Notes: a model not told the origin generated them from the sequence alone. Counted from the first letter of the stretch, positions 37,379 through 46,677 are shown. The stretch: 64,000 nucleotides of DNA from Polaromonas sp. (GCF_016185115.1 NZ_JACPOF010000017.1:464573-528572), one strand, 5' to 3'. Program-made: numbers and translations.

Positions 37379-38071
37379 TTACACGCCGGTCGACGGCAGC
37401 GTCAACTTGCCTGACACCAGCTTCAACTGACGCCCGCAGCGCGCCGCCAGCGTCTCGTCATGCGTGACCATCACAAAAGCCGTGCCCTTGTCCCGGGCCA
37501 GCTGCAACATGAGGTCGAACACGCCATCGGCTGTTGAACGATCGAGATTGCCGGTCGGCTCGTCGGCCAGTACACAGGCCGGGTTGGTGACCAATGCACG
37601 TGCAATCGCCACGCGCTGGCGCTCGCCGCCGGAAAGTTCTGCGGGCCGATGGTGAATGCGCTCTTTCAGGCCGACTGCAGCCAGCATGGCCGTCGCGACT
37701 TCATTGGCTTTGGCGGGTGTCTCGCGGCGAATCCACAGCGGCATGGCCACGTTGTCGAGCGCACTGAACTCCGGCAGCAGGTGATGGAACTGGTACACAA
37801 ACCCGAGGTGTTTGTTGCGCAGTTCGCCCTGCTGCTGGGGTGACAGCGATGACATCAGCTGGCCCTTGAGTTCGACCTGCCCGCTGGTAGGCGCATCAAG
37901 CCCGCCCATCAGGTGCAGCAAGGTGCTTTTGCCCGAACCCGACGAACCGACAATGGCCAGCGTTTCGCCGGCATTCACCTGCAAATCGACGCCGTGCAAA
38001 ACGGTCAAATCGATCAGGCCTTCATGGAACCGTTTGGTCAGGCCAGTAGCCTTGAGAACAACTTCACTCAT
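37379..38071 (-). CDS. lolD: Lipoprotein-releasing ABC transporter ATPase
   Basis: 230-residue ATPase of the LolCDE/MacB group: Walker [10 protein letters not shown] near 46, signature [15 protein letters not shown] near 145, Walker [13 protein letters not shown]. Energises release of lipoproteins from the inner membrane to LolA. Its start overlaps the lolC end by 8 bp. Confidence 0.95.
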   Translation of the reverse strand: MSEVVLKATGLTKRFHEGLIDLTVLHGVDLQVNAGETLAIVGSSGSGKSTLLHLMGGLDAPTSGQVELKGQLMSSLSPQQQGELRNKHLGFVYQFHHLLPEFSALDNVAMPLWIRRETPAKANEVATAMLAAVGLKERIHHRPAELSGGERQRVAIARALVTNPACVLADEPTGNLDRSTADGVFDLMLQLARDKGTAFVMVTHDETLAARCGRQLKLVSGKLTLPSTGV

Positions 38072-39323
38072 AACGCAATGCCTCCGCAGGATTCACGCGG
38101 CTGGCACGCCAGCTGGGGTAAATGGTGGCAAGAAATGACAGGATCAGCGAGATCACAACAATCGGCATGATGTCGCTGTACTGCGGCTCACTCGGCATTC
38201 GGCTGATGAGGTAGATGTCTTTCGGCAAAAAGCTGGCATTGAGAAGGCGCTCCAGCGCCGGCACGATGACATCGATATTGAGCGCAATGCCCAGGCCCAG
38301 CAGCAGGCCAGACAGCGTGCCTATCACACCGACCAGCGCGCCCTGCACCATGAAGATTTTCATGATGCTCTTAGGGCTGGCACCCAGCGTGCGCAGGATG
38401 GCGATGTCGGCGCGCTTGTCGGTCACCGTCATCACCAGCGTGCTGACCAGGTTGAAGGCGGCCACGGCCACGATAAGCGTGAGGATGATGAACATCATGC
38501 GTTTTTCAAGCTGCACGGCAGAGAACCAGGTCTTGTTCTGCTGCGTCCAGTCACGTATCAGCAGGTCGCCACTGAGCGAGCGTGACAGCTCAACTGCCAC
38601 TTCGCGCGCCTGATGCAAATCCTTCAGCTTGATGCGTATGCCGGTCGGGCCTTCAAGCCTGAAGATTTTTGCAGCGTCGTCCTGGTGCAGCATGACCAGC
38701 GCCGAGTCATATTCAAAGTGACCGGAATTGAAGGTGCCAACCACCGTCATCTGCTTGAGGCGCGGCACCACACCGGCTGGCGTGACCTGGCCGCTGGGCG
38801 CGATCAGCGTGACGGTATCGCCTTCACGCACACCCATGGCGCGGGCCAGCTCACCGCCCAGAACCACGCCGAACTGGCCTGGCACCAGCCTGGCCAGCGT
38901 GCTGACAGATGTGGCCGCAAGGTCAGTGACCTGGCCTTCAAGCGCCGGGTCAATGCCACGCACAAGCGTGCCCTTCATGTCTTCGCCACGGGCCAGCAGG
39001 GCCTGGGCAGAAATAAAGGTGGCGGCACCCACCACCGACTTGTTGGCCTTGATCTCGGCCAGTGTTTTTTGGGCGTCAGGCAGCGCCGCACCGCCGGGAG
39101 CAAACACTTCGATGTGCGAGATGACACCCAGCATGCGGTCGCGCACTTCCTTCTGGAAGCCGTTCATCACGCTGAGCACGATGATGAGCGCCGCCACGCC
39201 GAGCGCGATGCCGAGCATGGACACGCCGGAGATAAATGAAATAAAACCGTTTCGCCGTGTCGCCCGGCCTGCGCGCGTGTAGCGCCAGCCGAGGATCAGT
39301 TCGTAGGGGATTTGCGTGGACAT
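38064..39323 (-). CDS. lolC: Lipoprotein-releasing system permease LolC/E type
   Basis: About 419 residues from ATG 39323 ([19 protein letters not shown]), the usual family start; the frame extends to 39359 but overlaps the divergent gene's promoter. One N-terminal helix (about 25-50), a periplasmic domain (50-270) and three C-terminal FtsX-type helices. The [22 protein letters not shown] motif is typical. Only one permease gene is present, as in many betaproteobacteria where a single LolC/E (LolF-like) homodimer serves. Divergent from the rpfE-like gene with a very short gap. Confidence 0.93.
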   Translation of the reverse strand: MSTQIPYELILGWRYTRAGRATRRNGFISFISGVSMLGIALGVAALIIVLSVMNGFQKEVRDRMLGVISHIEVFAPGGAALPDAQKTLAEIKANKSVVGAATFISAQALLARGEDMKGTLVRGIDPALEGQVTDLAATSVSTLARLVPGQFGVVLGGELARAMGVREGDTVTLIAPSGQVTPAGVVPRLKQMTVVGTFNSGHFEYDSALVMLHQDDAAKIFRLEGPTGIRIKLKDLHQAREVAVELSRSLSGDLLIRDWTQQNKTWFSAVQLEKRMMFIILTLIVAVAAFNLVSTLVMTVTDKRADIAILRTLGASPKSIMKIFMVQGALVGVIGTLSGLLLGLGIALNIDVIVPALERLLNASFLPKDIYLISRMPSEPQYSDIMPIVVISLILSFLATIYPSWRASRVNPAEALRYE

Positions 39324-39357
39324 AGAAAGCAATTGTGGCATCCCGGACAATAGCCCC

Positions 39358-40413
39358 ATGTCAGCCAGTTCCGCCGTTCAATCCTCCCACCTTGTGATGC
39401 CGTTCGCTGCCTGCAGCGGCGACAACTGGCTCGCCGCCATGAAGGCCTTGCCCGCCGGCAGCCTGAAAAACCTGGGCAAATTGCTGCAGGGCATGAAACT
39501 GGTCGAAACAAGTGCAGGCGAGGCGCTGTCACTCTCAACCCCGCATGAACGGCTGCTGGCCAAAGCGCTTGGCCTGAACGACGCGGTTGATGGGCTCATC
39601 GCCTGGGCGGCACTTGAGGCTGCGGAAAAAGGCATGGGCACCGGCAAGGCCTGGGCTTTCATCACCCCCTGCCACTGGACCATGGGCCGCGAACACGCCA
39701 CCATGACAGACCCGGCTGCGCTCGGCATGACGCCTGAACAATCACAAACCCTGCTGGCCGCAATGCAGCCCTACTTTGAGACGGAGGGCATCACCCTGCA
39801 TTACGCCGCGCCTGACCGCTGGCTGGCTGAAGGCGAAATATTCCGCCACCTGGCGACCGCTTCGCTGGATCGGGTACTGGGGCGCAATGTGGACCCGTGG
39901 CTGCCGGGCACAAAGCGTCCCGACGGCCGCCGCGCCGGGCCGTCCCAAGCAAGGCCAGCCCCCTCGGGGGGCAGCGCATCACACGAAGTGGAAAGCGTGG
40001 GGGCCATATTGAGGCGTCTTCAAAACGAAATGCAGATGCTGCTTTACACCCACCCGCTCAATGATGAACGTAGCGGGCAGCGCCTGCGCCCCGTCAACTC
40101 CTTCTGGATCAGCGGCACAGGCGCGTTGAGTGAGCCACCACCCACGCCGCAAGCCCCTGTTACAGCGCCCCGGACACTGACGCACGCCGCGTTCACCGAC
40201 GACTGGGCCGCCTACGCGCAGGCCTGGACGCAACTGGACGAAGGCGAGATCAAAAACCTGCTCGCACAGCAAAGTGCGGGCCAAACCGTACGACTCAGCC
40301 TGTGCGGCGAACGCAACGCCCAGACCTTTGAGACCGCGCCGCAAGGCATCTTCAGCCGCATATCAAACCTGCTGTCTCCCGCATCGCCGCTGGCCGTGCT
40401 GGAACAGCTTTAG
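39358..40413 (+). CDS. RpfE-type conserved protein (phosphoglycerate-mutase-like), interrupted in frame by a REP element
   Basis: 351 residues. It resembles the RpfE regulatory/phosphoglycerate-mutase-like proteins encoded beside recJ in betaproteobacteria and xanthomonads. Characteristic segments are WAFITPCHWTMGREHA near 98, GRNVDPWLP near 175 and LRRLQNEMQMLLYTHPLN near 218. Between the last two lies a Pro/Ser/Arg/Gly-rich stretch (about residues 184-216) encoded by a REP-like repeat, which keeps the frame open. The stop codon shares its last base with the end of a MITE-like element. Molecular function is not established. Confidence 0.85.
   Translation: MSASSAVQSSHLVMPFAACSGDNWLAAMKALPAGSLKNLGKLLQGMKLVETSAGEALSLSTPHERLLAKALGLNDAVDGLIAWAALEAAEKGMGTGKAWAFITPCHWTMGREHATMTDPAALGMTPEQSQTLLAAMQPYFETEGITLHYAAPDRWLAEGEIFRHLATASLDRVLGRNVDPWLPGTKRPDGRRAGPSQARPAPSGGSASHEVESVGAILRRLQNEMQMLLYTHPLNDERSGQRLRPVNSFWISGTGALSEPPPTPQAPVTAPRTLTHAAFTDDWAAYAQAWTQLDEGEIKNLLAQQSAGQTVRLSLCGERNAQTFETAPQGIFSRISNLLSPASPLAVLEQL
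39908..40005 (-). repeat. REP-like palindromic repeat, copy 3, inside a coding gene
   Basis: Read on the minus strand it has GGCCCCCACGC, then the core GCTGCCCCCCGAGGGGGC and a GGACGGCCCGGCGCGG arm, matching copies 1 and 2. It is within the rpfE-like frame, adds about 32 codons without a stop, and both flanks stay in frame. Confidence 0.8.
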
Positions 40414-40678
40414 AGCCTGTTTATGAACTGTAGGGGGTCGCGCAAGCACCTTGTCGGGATGGGCTGCAAGGCGCGGTGCGCCGCCAATAGCTGGCTATTG
40501 GCAAGCAGCGCAACGCAGCAGACCGCCCGAGAAGGTGCTTGCCCTTCGGGTTGGGGTGAAATCGGGCGATTGCGCCGCCCAGGCCCTTGCATGAGCATGA
40601 GCCCATGCAGCATGCCCGGACAGCACACTCATCCCGATTGCACCCCAACGCGACCCGCTACAGTTCATAAACAGGCTC
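40413..40678. mobile_element. 266-bp MITE-like element with 30-bp terminal inverted repeats
   Basis: The left end starts GAGCCTGTTTATGAACTG and the right end finishes CAGTTCATAAACAGGCTC. The two 30-bp ends match at 29 of 30 positions. The 206-bp inside has no long frame. The element fills nearly the whole rpfE-recJ gap and begins on the last base of the rpfE stop codon. No clear target-site duplication is visible. It looks like a non-autonomous transposon moved by a transposase from elsewhere. Confidence 0.8.
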
Positions 40679-40703
40679 CAACACAAGAAACGACAAAGCC
40701 AAC

Positions 40704-42437
40704 ATGAAAATCCAGGTACGCGACGTACCCCCACGCAGCGTCTGGGCGCTGCAACAGGCCGGCATCCACCCGCTGCTGGCCCAGCTGTATGCAGCGCGCG
40801 GCGTGAACTCACCCGACGAACTGGATGACGGCCTGGCGCGCCTGCTGCCGCCCGCCGGCATGCTTGGCACACAGGCCGCTGCACGCCTGCTGGCCAATGC
40901 CATGGCCGCGAATAAAAAGATCTGCGTGGTGGCCGATTACGACTGCGACGGCGCCACCGCCTGCGCCGTCGCCCTGCGCGGCCTCAAGCTGCTGGGTGCC
41001 ACCAACGTCAGCTACCTCGTGCCCGACCGCGTGGTCGACGGCTATGGTTTGACGGCGCCGATTGCAGACCGCGTCAAGGCCACGGGCGCCGATGTGCTCG
41101 TGACGGTCGACAACGGCATTGCCAGCATGGACGGCGTGGCGCGCGCCAAAGCCCTGGGCATGCAGGTCCTGGTGACCGACCACCACCTGCCGGCGCTGAA
41201 AGACGGCCAGATCGTGCTGCCCGATGCCGACGTGATCGTGAACCCCAACCAGCCCGGCTGCACGTTCGAGAGCAAATCGATTGCCGGCGTGGGGGTGATG
41301 TTTTATGTGCTGCTGGCACTGCGGGCCGAGCTGCGCGAACGCGGCGTCTTCACCGCCCAGAATCAGCCCAAGGTCGATGTGCTCTTGCCATTGGTCGCGC
41401 TGGGCACGGTTGCCGATGTGGTCAGGCTCGATGCCAACAACCGCCGCCTGGTCGCGCAGGGCCTGCGCCGCATACGCGCAGGTTACCTGCCTGCGGGGCT
41501 GGCCAGCCTGTTCACCGCTGCGGGCCGCAAAGCCAATGTGGCAACGACCTTTGATTTCGGTTTTGCCCTGGGCCCGCGCATCAATGCTGCCGGCCGACTC
41601 AGCGACATGACGCTGGGCATCGAATGCCTGCTGACCGACGACGCAGGCCGCGCCGACGAACTGGGCCGCACGCTGGACGGCATCAACCGCGAGCGCCGCG
41701 ACATCGAGGCCGGCATGCGTGAGCAGGCGCAAATGGCCGCCGACGCGATGATCGATGTCGACGAGGTGCCGCCGCCGGCGATTGCGATTTTTGACCCCGA
41801 CTTCCACGAAGGCGTGGTCGGCATCGTCGCCTCGCGCATCAAGGACAAGCTGCACAGACCAACATTTGTCTTCGCGGCCAGTCAGGCGCTGGGCAGGGAG
41901 CACGAACTCAAGGGCTCGGGACGCTCGATCGCCGGTTTTCATTTGCGCGATGCGCTTGACCTGGTCGCCAAGCGCCACCCCGGCGTGCTGCTGCGTTTTG
42001 GCGGCCACGCGATGGCGGCGGGCTGCACCATCAGCGAAGAGAACTTTGAGACCTTTGAAAGCGCCCTGCAGCAGGTCGCCCACGAATGGCTGGACGCCGC
42101 CACGCTGACGCGCCGTATGGACACCGACGGCCCGCTGGCTGCCGAGTACCGCCGCACCGACATGGTCGACACGCTGCACAAGGAAGTCTGGGGCCAGGGT
42201 TTTGCCGCGCCGACCTTCAGCGAAGAGCTTGAAGTCGTGTCGCAGCGCCTGGTGGGCGAAAAACACCTGGCGCTCAAGCTCAAACACCAGGGCCAGCCGG
42301 TGGACGGCATCTGGTTCGGCCATACCGAGCCGCTGCCCGCACGGGTGACGCTGGCCTTCCGGCTGGATGCGGACGAGTGGCAGGGCGTGCGCCGGGTGCG
42401 GTTTCTGGTCGAAGCTGCGGAAATCAAGGCTGGCTGA
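40704..42437 (+). CDS. recJ: Single-stranded-DNA-specific 5'-3' exonuclease RecJ
   Basis: 577 residues, normal length. DHH domain with VVADYDCDGATA (about 78), VTVDNGIAS (about 135), TDHHLP (about 160) and NPNQPG; DHHA1 domain with GRSIAGFHLRDAL and LLRFGGHAMAAGCTI near 430-445. Cytosolic exonuclease for recombination and mismatch repair. It begins 25 bp after the MITE-like element, which therefore probably supplies or separates its promoter. Confidence 0.96.
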   Translation: MKIQVRDVPPRSVWALQQAGIHPLLAQLYAARGVNSPDELDDGLARLLPPAGMLGTQAAARLLANAMAANKKICVVADYDCDGATACAVALRGLKLLGATNVSYLVPDRVVDGYGLTAPIADRVKATGADVLVTVDNGIASMDGVARAKALGMQVLVTDHHLPALKDGQIVLPDADVIVNPNQPGCTFESKSIAGVGVMFYVLLALRAELRERGVFTAQNQPKVDVLLPLVALGTVADVVRLDANNRRLVAQGLRRIRAGYLPAGLASLFTAAGRKANVATTFDFGFALGPRINAAGRLSDMTLGIECLLTDDAGRADELGRTLDGINRERRDIEAGMREQAQMAADAMIDVDEVPPPAIAIFDPDFHEGVVGIVASRIKDKLHRPTFVFAASQALGREHELKGSGRSIAGFHLRDALDLVAKRHPGVLLRFGGHAMAAGCTISEENFETFESALQQVAHEWLDAATLTRRMDTDGPLAAEYRRTDMVDTLHKEVWGQGFAAPTFSEELEVVSQRLVGEKHLALKLKHQGQPVDGIWFGHTEPLPARVTLAFRLDADEWQGVRRVRFLVEAAEIKAG

Positions 42438-42451
42438 GATTACCGCGTGAC

Positions 42452-42490
42452 GCTATACATTTAATAGCTGATCACGTGCGTATCTATTGG
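42452..42490 (+). repeat. 39-bp dispersed intergenic repeat, copy B
   Basis: Begins GCTATACATTTAATAGC, continues TGATCACGTGCG and ends TATCTATTGG; 14 bp after the recJ stop. Same length and design as copies at 5065-5103 and 48825-48863. Confidence 0.8.
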
Positions 42491-42569
42491 TCTGGAGGCC
42501 AATTTGGCACTTGAAAATACCTGTTTTTGGGCATTTTTGGTCGCCTGACGGCATAAAACACGGTCAAAA

Positions 42570-42597
42570 TTCAGCATATGCCAAGGCATATGCTGAA
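42570..42597. terminator. Palindrome between convergent recJ and GST genes
   Basis: Arms TTCAGCATATGCC and GGCATATGCTGAA (13 bp, 2-base centre). On the minus strand an ATTTTG tract follows, so it may end the GST transcript. A DNA-binding site is an alternative, since such tight palindromes make poor hairpin loops. Confidence 0.5.
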
Positions 42598-42625
42598 ACG
42601 CTTATTTCCCGAGCGCCCGGCTTGT

Positions 42626-43297
42626 TCAATCCATCAGTCCGTATTCGCCACCGCGTTCGATCGCTTTTTTGTAGGCAGGTCGGGCGTGAATGCGCTTGAG
42701 GTAATCCATCAGTTTCGGGCGGCTGGCGTCCAGTCCGGCGCGAGCCGTGGCGGCTTCGATGGGGAAACTCAGCTGGATGTCTGCTGCCGAGAACTCTTCG
42801 CCTGCAAACCAGGTGCTCTTGCCGAGCTCGCTTTCGAGGTAGTCCAGGTGGGTGGTGATATTGGGCGAGATGAAAGCGGCCTTGGTCTTGCCCGAGATCG
42901 CTTTGGCAATCGGTTTGGCAAAAAACGGCATGGGCGAGCGCTCTATCTTGTCGAACACCAGCTTGAGCAAGAGCGGCGACATCAGCGAGCCTTCTGCATA
43001 GTGCAGCCAGTAGCGGTAGCGAAGGTAGGCGGGGGTGCCGGGCGCGGGCGACAACTTGCCCTGGCCGTAGCGCTCGATAAGATACTCAATGATGGCGCCC
43101 GATTCGGCCAGCGTCAGGTCGCCATCAGTGATCACAGGTGATTTGCCCAGCGGGTGAATGGCGCGCAGCGAAGGCGGCGCCAGCATGGTTTTGGGGTCAC
43201 GCTCGTAGCGCTTGATCTCGTAGTCAAGCCCCAGCTCTTCAAGCAGCCAGAGCACACGCTGCGAGCGCGAGTTGTTGAGGTGGTGAACGACGATCAT
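42626..43297 (-). CDS. Glutathione S-transferase family protein
   Basis: 223-residue cytosolic GST. Thioredoxin-like N-terminal domain begins MIVVHHLNNSRSQRVLWLLEELGLDYE. The cis-Pro is in GKSPVI and the glutathione Glu-Ser pair in LAESGAI. An all-helical C-terminal domain follows with AADIQLSFPIEA. Substrate unknown. Convergent with recJ; divergent from the PHP gene. Confidence 0.93.
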   Translation of the reverse strand: MIVVHHLNNSRSQRVLWLLEELGLDYEIKRYERDPKTMLAPPSLRAIHPLGKSPVITDGDLTLAESGAIIEYLIERYGQGKLSPAPGTPAYLRYRYWLHYAEGSLMSPLLLKLVFDKIERSPMPFFAKPIAKAISGKTKAAFISPNITTHLDYLESELGKSTWFAGEEFSAADIQLSFPIEAATARAGLDASRPKLMDYLKRIHARPAYKKAIERGGEYGLMD

Positions 43298-43411
43298 GGG
43301 CTGCTCTTTCGTTTGAAACTGGATGCCTCATTGTGCCGCTTGCCCACGCAGCCAGGGGGGTAAGCCCGCTGTTGCAAAGCAGGCCCCGGGCGCAAAGCCT
43401 AAAATGACTTG

Positions 43412-44287
43412 GTGACTTCCCCGACCACGCCAGCCGCCAGCATCCTCAACGCCGACCTGCACTGCCACTCGGTGGTCTCCGACGGCACGCTGACACCCGA
43501 AGCCCTCGCCGAACGTGCAGCCGCCAATGGTGTGGAGCTCTGGGCCCTGACAGACCATGACGAAATCGGCGGCCAGAGGCGCGCTGCAGCCGCGGCCAAA
43601 GCCAACGGCATGCGCTACCTCACCGGCACGGAAATCTCAGTCACCTTTGCCAATGAAACCGTGCACATCGTCGGTTTGGGTTTCGATGCGGATGATGCCG
43701 AGATGCTCAAGGGCCTGCATGCGACCCGCGGCGGCCGCAGCGAGCGTGCGATGGAAATGTCTGACGGCCTGGCCAAAGTCGGCATCAAGGGCGCTTATGA
43801 AGGCGCACTCAAATTCGTCGGCAACCCCGAACTGATTTCGCGCACCCACTTTGCACGTTTTCTGGTCGAGGGCGGCCATTGCAAGGACACCTCGGAAGTC
43901 TTTCGCAAATACCTCACCGAAGGCAAACCTGGTTATGTGCCGCACCGCTGGGCTTCGCTGCGCGATGCCGTGCAATGGATCACCAGCGCCAAAGGCATGG
44001 CCATCATTGCGCACCCCGCGCGCTACAAATTCACGCCGAATGAAGAGTACGCACTGTTCACCGAGTTCAAGAACCACGGCGGGCGCGGCGTTGAAGTCGT
44101 CACCGGCAGCCACACCGCTCAGGAATACGTGAAGTACGCCGAAACCGCAAAAGAGTTCGGCCTGGCCGCCTCGCGCGGCAGCGACTTCCACAGCCCCGAC
44201 GAAAGCCACACCGACCTGGGCACGCTGCCTTTCCTGCCGGGCGGTCTCACGCCCGTGTGGGAACTGCTGGCGGACCGCATCCAGTGA
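43412..44287 (+). CDS. PHP-domain phosphoesterase (TrpH/RNase AM-like)
   Basis: 291 residues, GTG start at 43412 (TTG three bases earlier also possible). Metal-binding motifs: ADLHCHSVVSDG (about 14), LTDHDE (about 46), HPARY (about 205) and GSDFHSPDE (about 250). Relatives hydrolyse 3',5'-nucleotide bisphosphates and trim rRNA 5' ends. Its stop overlaps the start of the EamA exporter gene by 4 bp (GTGA). Confidence 0.92.
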   Translation: MTSPTTPAASILNADLHCHSVVSDGTLTPEALAERAAANGVELWALTDHDEIGGQRRAAAAAKANGMRYLTGTEISVTFANETVHIVGLGFDADDAEMLKGLHATRGGRSERAMEMSDGLAKVGIKGAYEGALKFVGNPELISRTHFARFLVEGGHCKDTSEVFRKYLTEGKPGYVPHRWASLRDAVQWITSAKGMAIIAHPARYKFTPNEEYALFTEFKNHGGRGVEVVTGSHTAQEYVKYAETAKEFGLAASRGSDFHSPDESHTDLGTLPFLPGGLTPVWELLADRIQ

Positions 44288-45204
44288 GCCGGCCCGCGTC
44301 TGCCGCTGCAGGCAGCGCCCTGGCGGGCATTGCGTTGACAGTGGCGGCCATGGCCTGTTTTGCCACACTGGACACCACCACCAAATATGTCACCGCCACC
44401 GTGCCGCTGCTGATGGCGCTGTGGTTTCGCTACGCTTTCCAGGCCGTGGTCACCACCATCGCTGTGCTGCCTGTTCGCGGGCTCGCAGTACTGCGCACCG
44501 CCCACCCCCGGTTCCAGTTGCTGCGTGGCGTGCTGCTGCTCTTGAGCAGCCTGTTCGCCTTCCTGAGCCTGCGCTACATGCCGGTTGGCGAATTCACCGC
44601 GATTGTGATGATCACGCCGCTGATCATCACCTTGCTGGCGTCCACCTCGCTGGGCGAAAAAGTATCAACGCTGCGCTGGGTGCTGGTGGTCGGCGGCTTT
44701 ACAGGCGCCATGGTCATCATTCGCCCCGGCGCCTCAAGCTTCAGCTGGGCCACGCTGCTACCTCTCAGCCTGGTAGTCTCCAACTCGTGGTTTCAGGTGC
44801 TGACCAGCAAAATGGCAAAAACCGAAGACCCGGTCACCATGCACCTGTATACGGGCTGGGTCGGCGCGCTGATCGTCACTGTTACCCTGCCTTTTGTCTG
44901 GACCTCAGAGATCTCAACGCTCAACTGGGGCCTGCTGCTGGTAATGGGCGCCCTGGCGTCGATAGGTCACTTCATGCTGATCCTCGCCTACAAGCGTTCA
45001 CCCGCAGCCAGCCTGACGCCCTACCTGTATGCCCAGATCGGCTTTGCCATGGTCGGCGGCTGGCTGGTGTTCTCGCATGTACCTGACCGCCTGTCCACGA
45101 TGGGCATAGTGATGATTGCGGTCTGCGGCGTGGGCGGCGCCTGGCTGGCATTTCGCGAAAGCCGCTCGGCCCGGCAGGTCGAAGTACAACCAGTGGAAGC
45201 ATAA
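44284..45204 (+). CDS. EamA/DMT-family transporter
   Basis: 306-residue inner-membrane protein, ten helices in two EamA repeats. GTG 44284 (MSRPASAAAGSALAGIALT) forms a 4-bp overlap with the PHP gene. The longer frame to 44257 reads through the upstream gene. Coupling with a nucleotide phosphoesterase is unexplained. Substrate unknown. Confidence 0.87.
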   Translation: MSRPASAAAGSALAGIALTVAAMACFATLDTTTKYVTATVPLLMALWFRYAFQAVVTTIAVLPVRGLAVLRTAHPRFQLLRGVLLLLSSLFAFLSLRYMPVGEFTAIVMITPLIITLLASTSLGEKVSTLRWVLVVGGFTGAMVIIRPGASSFSWATLLPLSLVVSNSWFQVLTSKMAKTEDPVTMHLYTGWVGALIVTVTLPFVWTSEISTLNWGLLLVMGALASIGHFMLILAYKRSPAASLTPYLYAQIGFAMVGGWLVFSHVPDRLSTMGIVMIAVCGVGGAWLAFRESRSARQVEVQPVEA

Positions 45205-45217
45205 GACCTGTCAAGCC

Positions 45218-45853
45218 ATGGCCCAGTTTTTTGAAATCCATCCCGAGAACCCGCAAACCCGGCTGTTAAAACAGGCCGTGGCGCTGCTTGAAAAAGGCGG
45301 CATTGCAGCGGTGCCCACAGATTCGAGCTACGCCCTCGTCTGCCACCTTGACGACAAGGCTGCTGCAGACAGCCTGCGGCGCATACGCGGTGTTGATGAC
45401 AAACACCACCTGACCTTGCTGTGCCGCGACCTGAGCGAGCTGGCCAGCTATGCGCGGGTCGACAACCGACAGTTCAGGCTGCTCAAAGCCGCCACACCCG
45501 GCCCCTACACCTTCATCCTTGAAGCCAGCAAGGAAGTACCGCGCCGCCTCAGCCACCCCTCACGCAAGACGATTGGCCTGCGTGTGCCCGAACACAAAAC
45601 CCTGCAGTGCCTGCTGGAGCTGCACGGCGCGCCGTTGCTGGCCACCACCCTCATACCGCGCGGCGAGACAGATCCGCTCAATGATGCACAGGACATCCGC
45701 CAGCTGCTGGAGCATGAACTCGCCGCCGTGATTGACGCAGGCGCCTGCCACCAGGAACCATCCACCGTCATCGACCTCACGCCCATGGGTGATGGTGGTG
45801 AGGCAATCGTCACCCGCCAGGGCCGCGGCGACGTGGCGCGGCTGGGGTTGTAG
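45218..45853 (+). CDS. YciO/TsaC-family threonylcarbamoyl-AMP synthase-like protein
   Basis: 211 residues from ATG 45218 (MAQFFEIHPENPQTRLLKQ). YrdC fold with VPTDSSYAL near 37, the KxR-like RRIRGVDDKHHLTLLCRDL and PGPYTFILEAS. The length and the PTDSSYAL wording fit YciO rather than the essential TsaC, so a role in t6A tRNA modification is only probable. 13 bp after the exporter gene. Confidence 0.88.
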   Translation: MAQFFEIHPENPQTRLLKQAVALLEKGGIAAVPTDSSYALVCHLDDKAAADSLRRIRGVDDKHHLTLLCRDLSELASYARVDNRQFRLLKAATPGPYTFILEASKEVPRRLSHPSRKTIGLRVPEHKTLQCLLELHGAPLLATTLIPRGETDPLNDAQDIRQLLEHELAAVIDAGACHQEPSTVIDLTPMGDGGEAIVTRQGRGDVARLGL

Positions 45854-45863
45854 GACCTGTCTT

Positions 45864-46001
45864 CCGGTAAATCGCCTCCGCGCTGGGGCTGCAAGGGGTG
45901 CAGCGCTAGGCGCGACCCGCCGGCCGGGGTAATCCCCGGTCAAGGGCCGCAACAACGCGGGGCATCTCTTGCAGCCCCAGCGCGCCGGGGATAATCACCG
46001 G
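45864..46001. repeat. 138-bp long palindromic element upstream of the M50 protease gene
   Basis: A perfect 17-bp inverted repeat CGCGCTGGGGCTGCAAG (45879-45895) pairs with 45968-45984. The pairing continues imperfectly outward to CCGGT (45864) and ACCGG (46001). Inside is a second hairpin CCGGGGTAATCCCCGG. The element ends on the base before the protease ATG. Could be a REP/MITE relic or a structured leader. Confidence 0.7.
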
Positions 46002-46670
46002 ATGGACATTTCCAACCTTATCCAAACCGTCGCCATCTATGCGCTGCCGGTCCTCTTCGCCATCACCATCCACGAGGCTGCCCACGGTTATGTCGCGCGC
46101 TACTTCGGCGACAACACAGCGTGGTCCATGGGGCGGGTGACGCTTAACCCCATCAAGCACATCGACCCGCTGGGCACCATTGCGATGCCGCTGCTGCTGT
46201 ACTTTGCAACGTCGGGCGCCTTCCTGTTCGGTTACGCCAAACCCGTGCCGGTGAATTTTGGCAATCTGCGCCACCCCAAACGCGACATGATCTGGGTTGC
46301 GCTGGCGGGTCCCGCGTCCAACTTCATACAGGCCATTCTCTGGGCGCTGGCACTGGTCGTCATGGCCCTCATGGGTGTGCAGGAAGAGTTTTTCATCAAG
46401 ATGGCGCAGGCTGGCGCGCTGGTCAACCTGGTGATGTGGGCCTTCAACCTGTTCCCGCTTCCGCCGCTTGACGGTGGCCGCATACTGGTCGGCCTGCTGC
46501 CGCTCAGGCAGGCGCTCTGGGTGTCGCGCATAGAGCCCTGGGGCTTTTTTGTCGTGATGGGCCTGGTGCTGGCTGGCGTGGTCGGCACCTACTGGCTGCG
46601 TCCGCTGATGTCTTTCGGCTACGGCGTGCTCAACCTCGTCACCTCGCCATTGCTGGCAATGCTTCGCTAA
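46002..46670 (+). CDS. M50-family site-2-type intramembrane metalloprotease
   Basis: 222 residues from ATG 46002 (MDISNLIQTVAIYALPVLFA). Zinc motif HEAAH near residue 22, in the first helix, and third ligand in PLPPLDGGRIL near 153. Compact one-domain type without PDZ, common in bacteria. Cleaves membrane protein substrates; target unknown. 7 bp before trpS, so probably cotranscribed. Confidence 0.92.
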   Translation: MDISNLIQTVAIYALPVLFAITIHEAAHGYVARYFGDNTAWSMGRVTLNPIKHIDPLGTIAMPLLLYFATSGAFLFGYAKPVPVNFGNLRHPKRDMIWVALAGPASNFIQAILWALALVVMALMGVQEEFFIKMAQAGALVNLVMWAFNLFPLPPLDGGRILVGLLPLRQALWVSRIEPWGFFVVMGLVLAGVVGTYWLRPLMSFGYGVLNLVTSPLLAMLR

Positions 46671-46677
46671 TCCATTC

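Noticed and set aside
40809..42323. 504-codon open frame on the minus strand opposite recJ
   Set aside because: It is the antisense shadow of a high-GC gene. Composition is His/Gln/Arg-rich with no family pattern, and recJ on the other strand has all its motifs.
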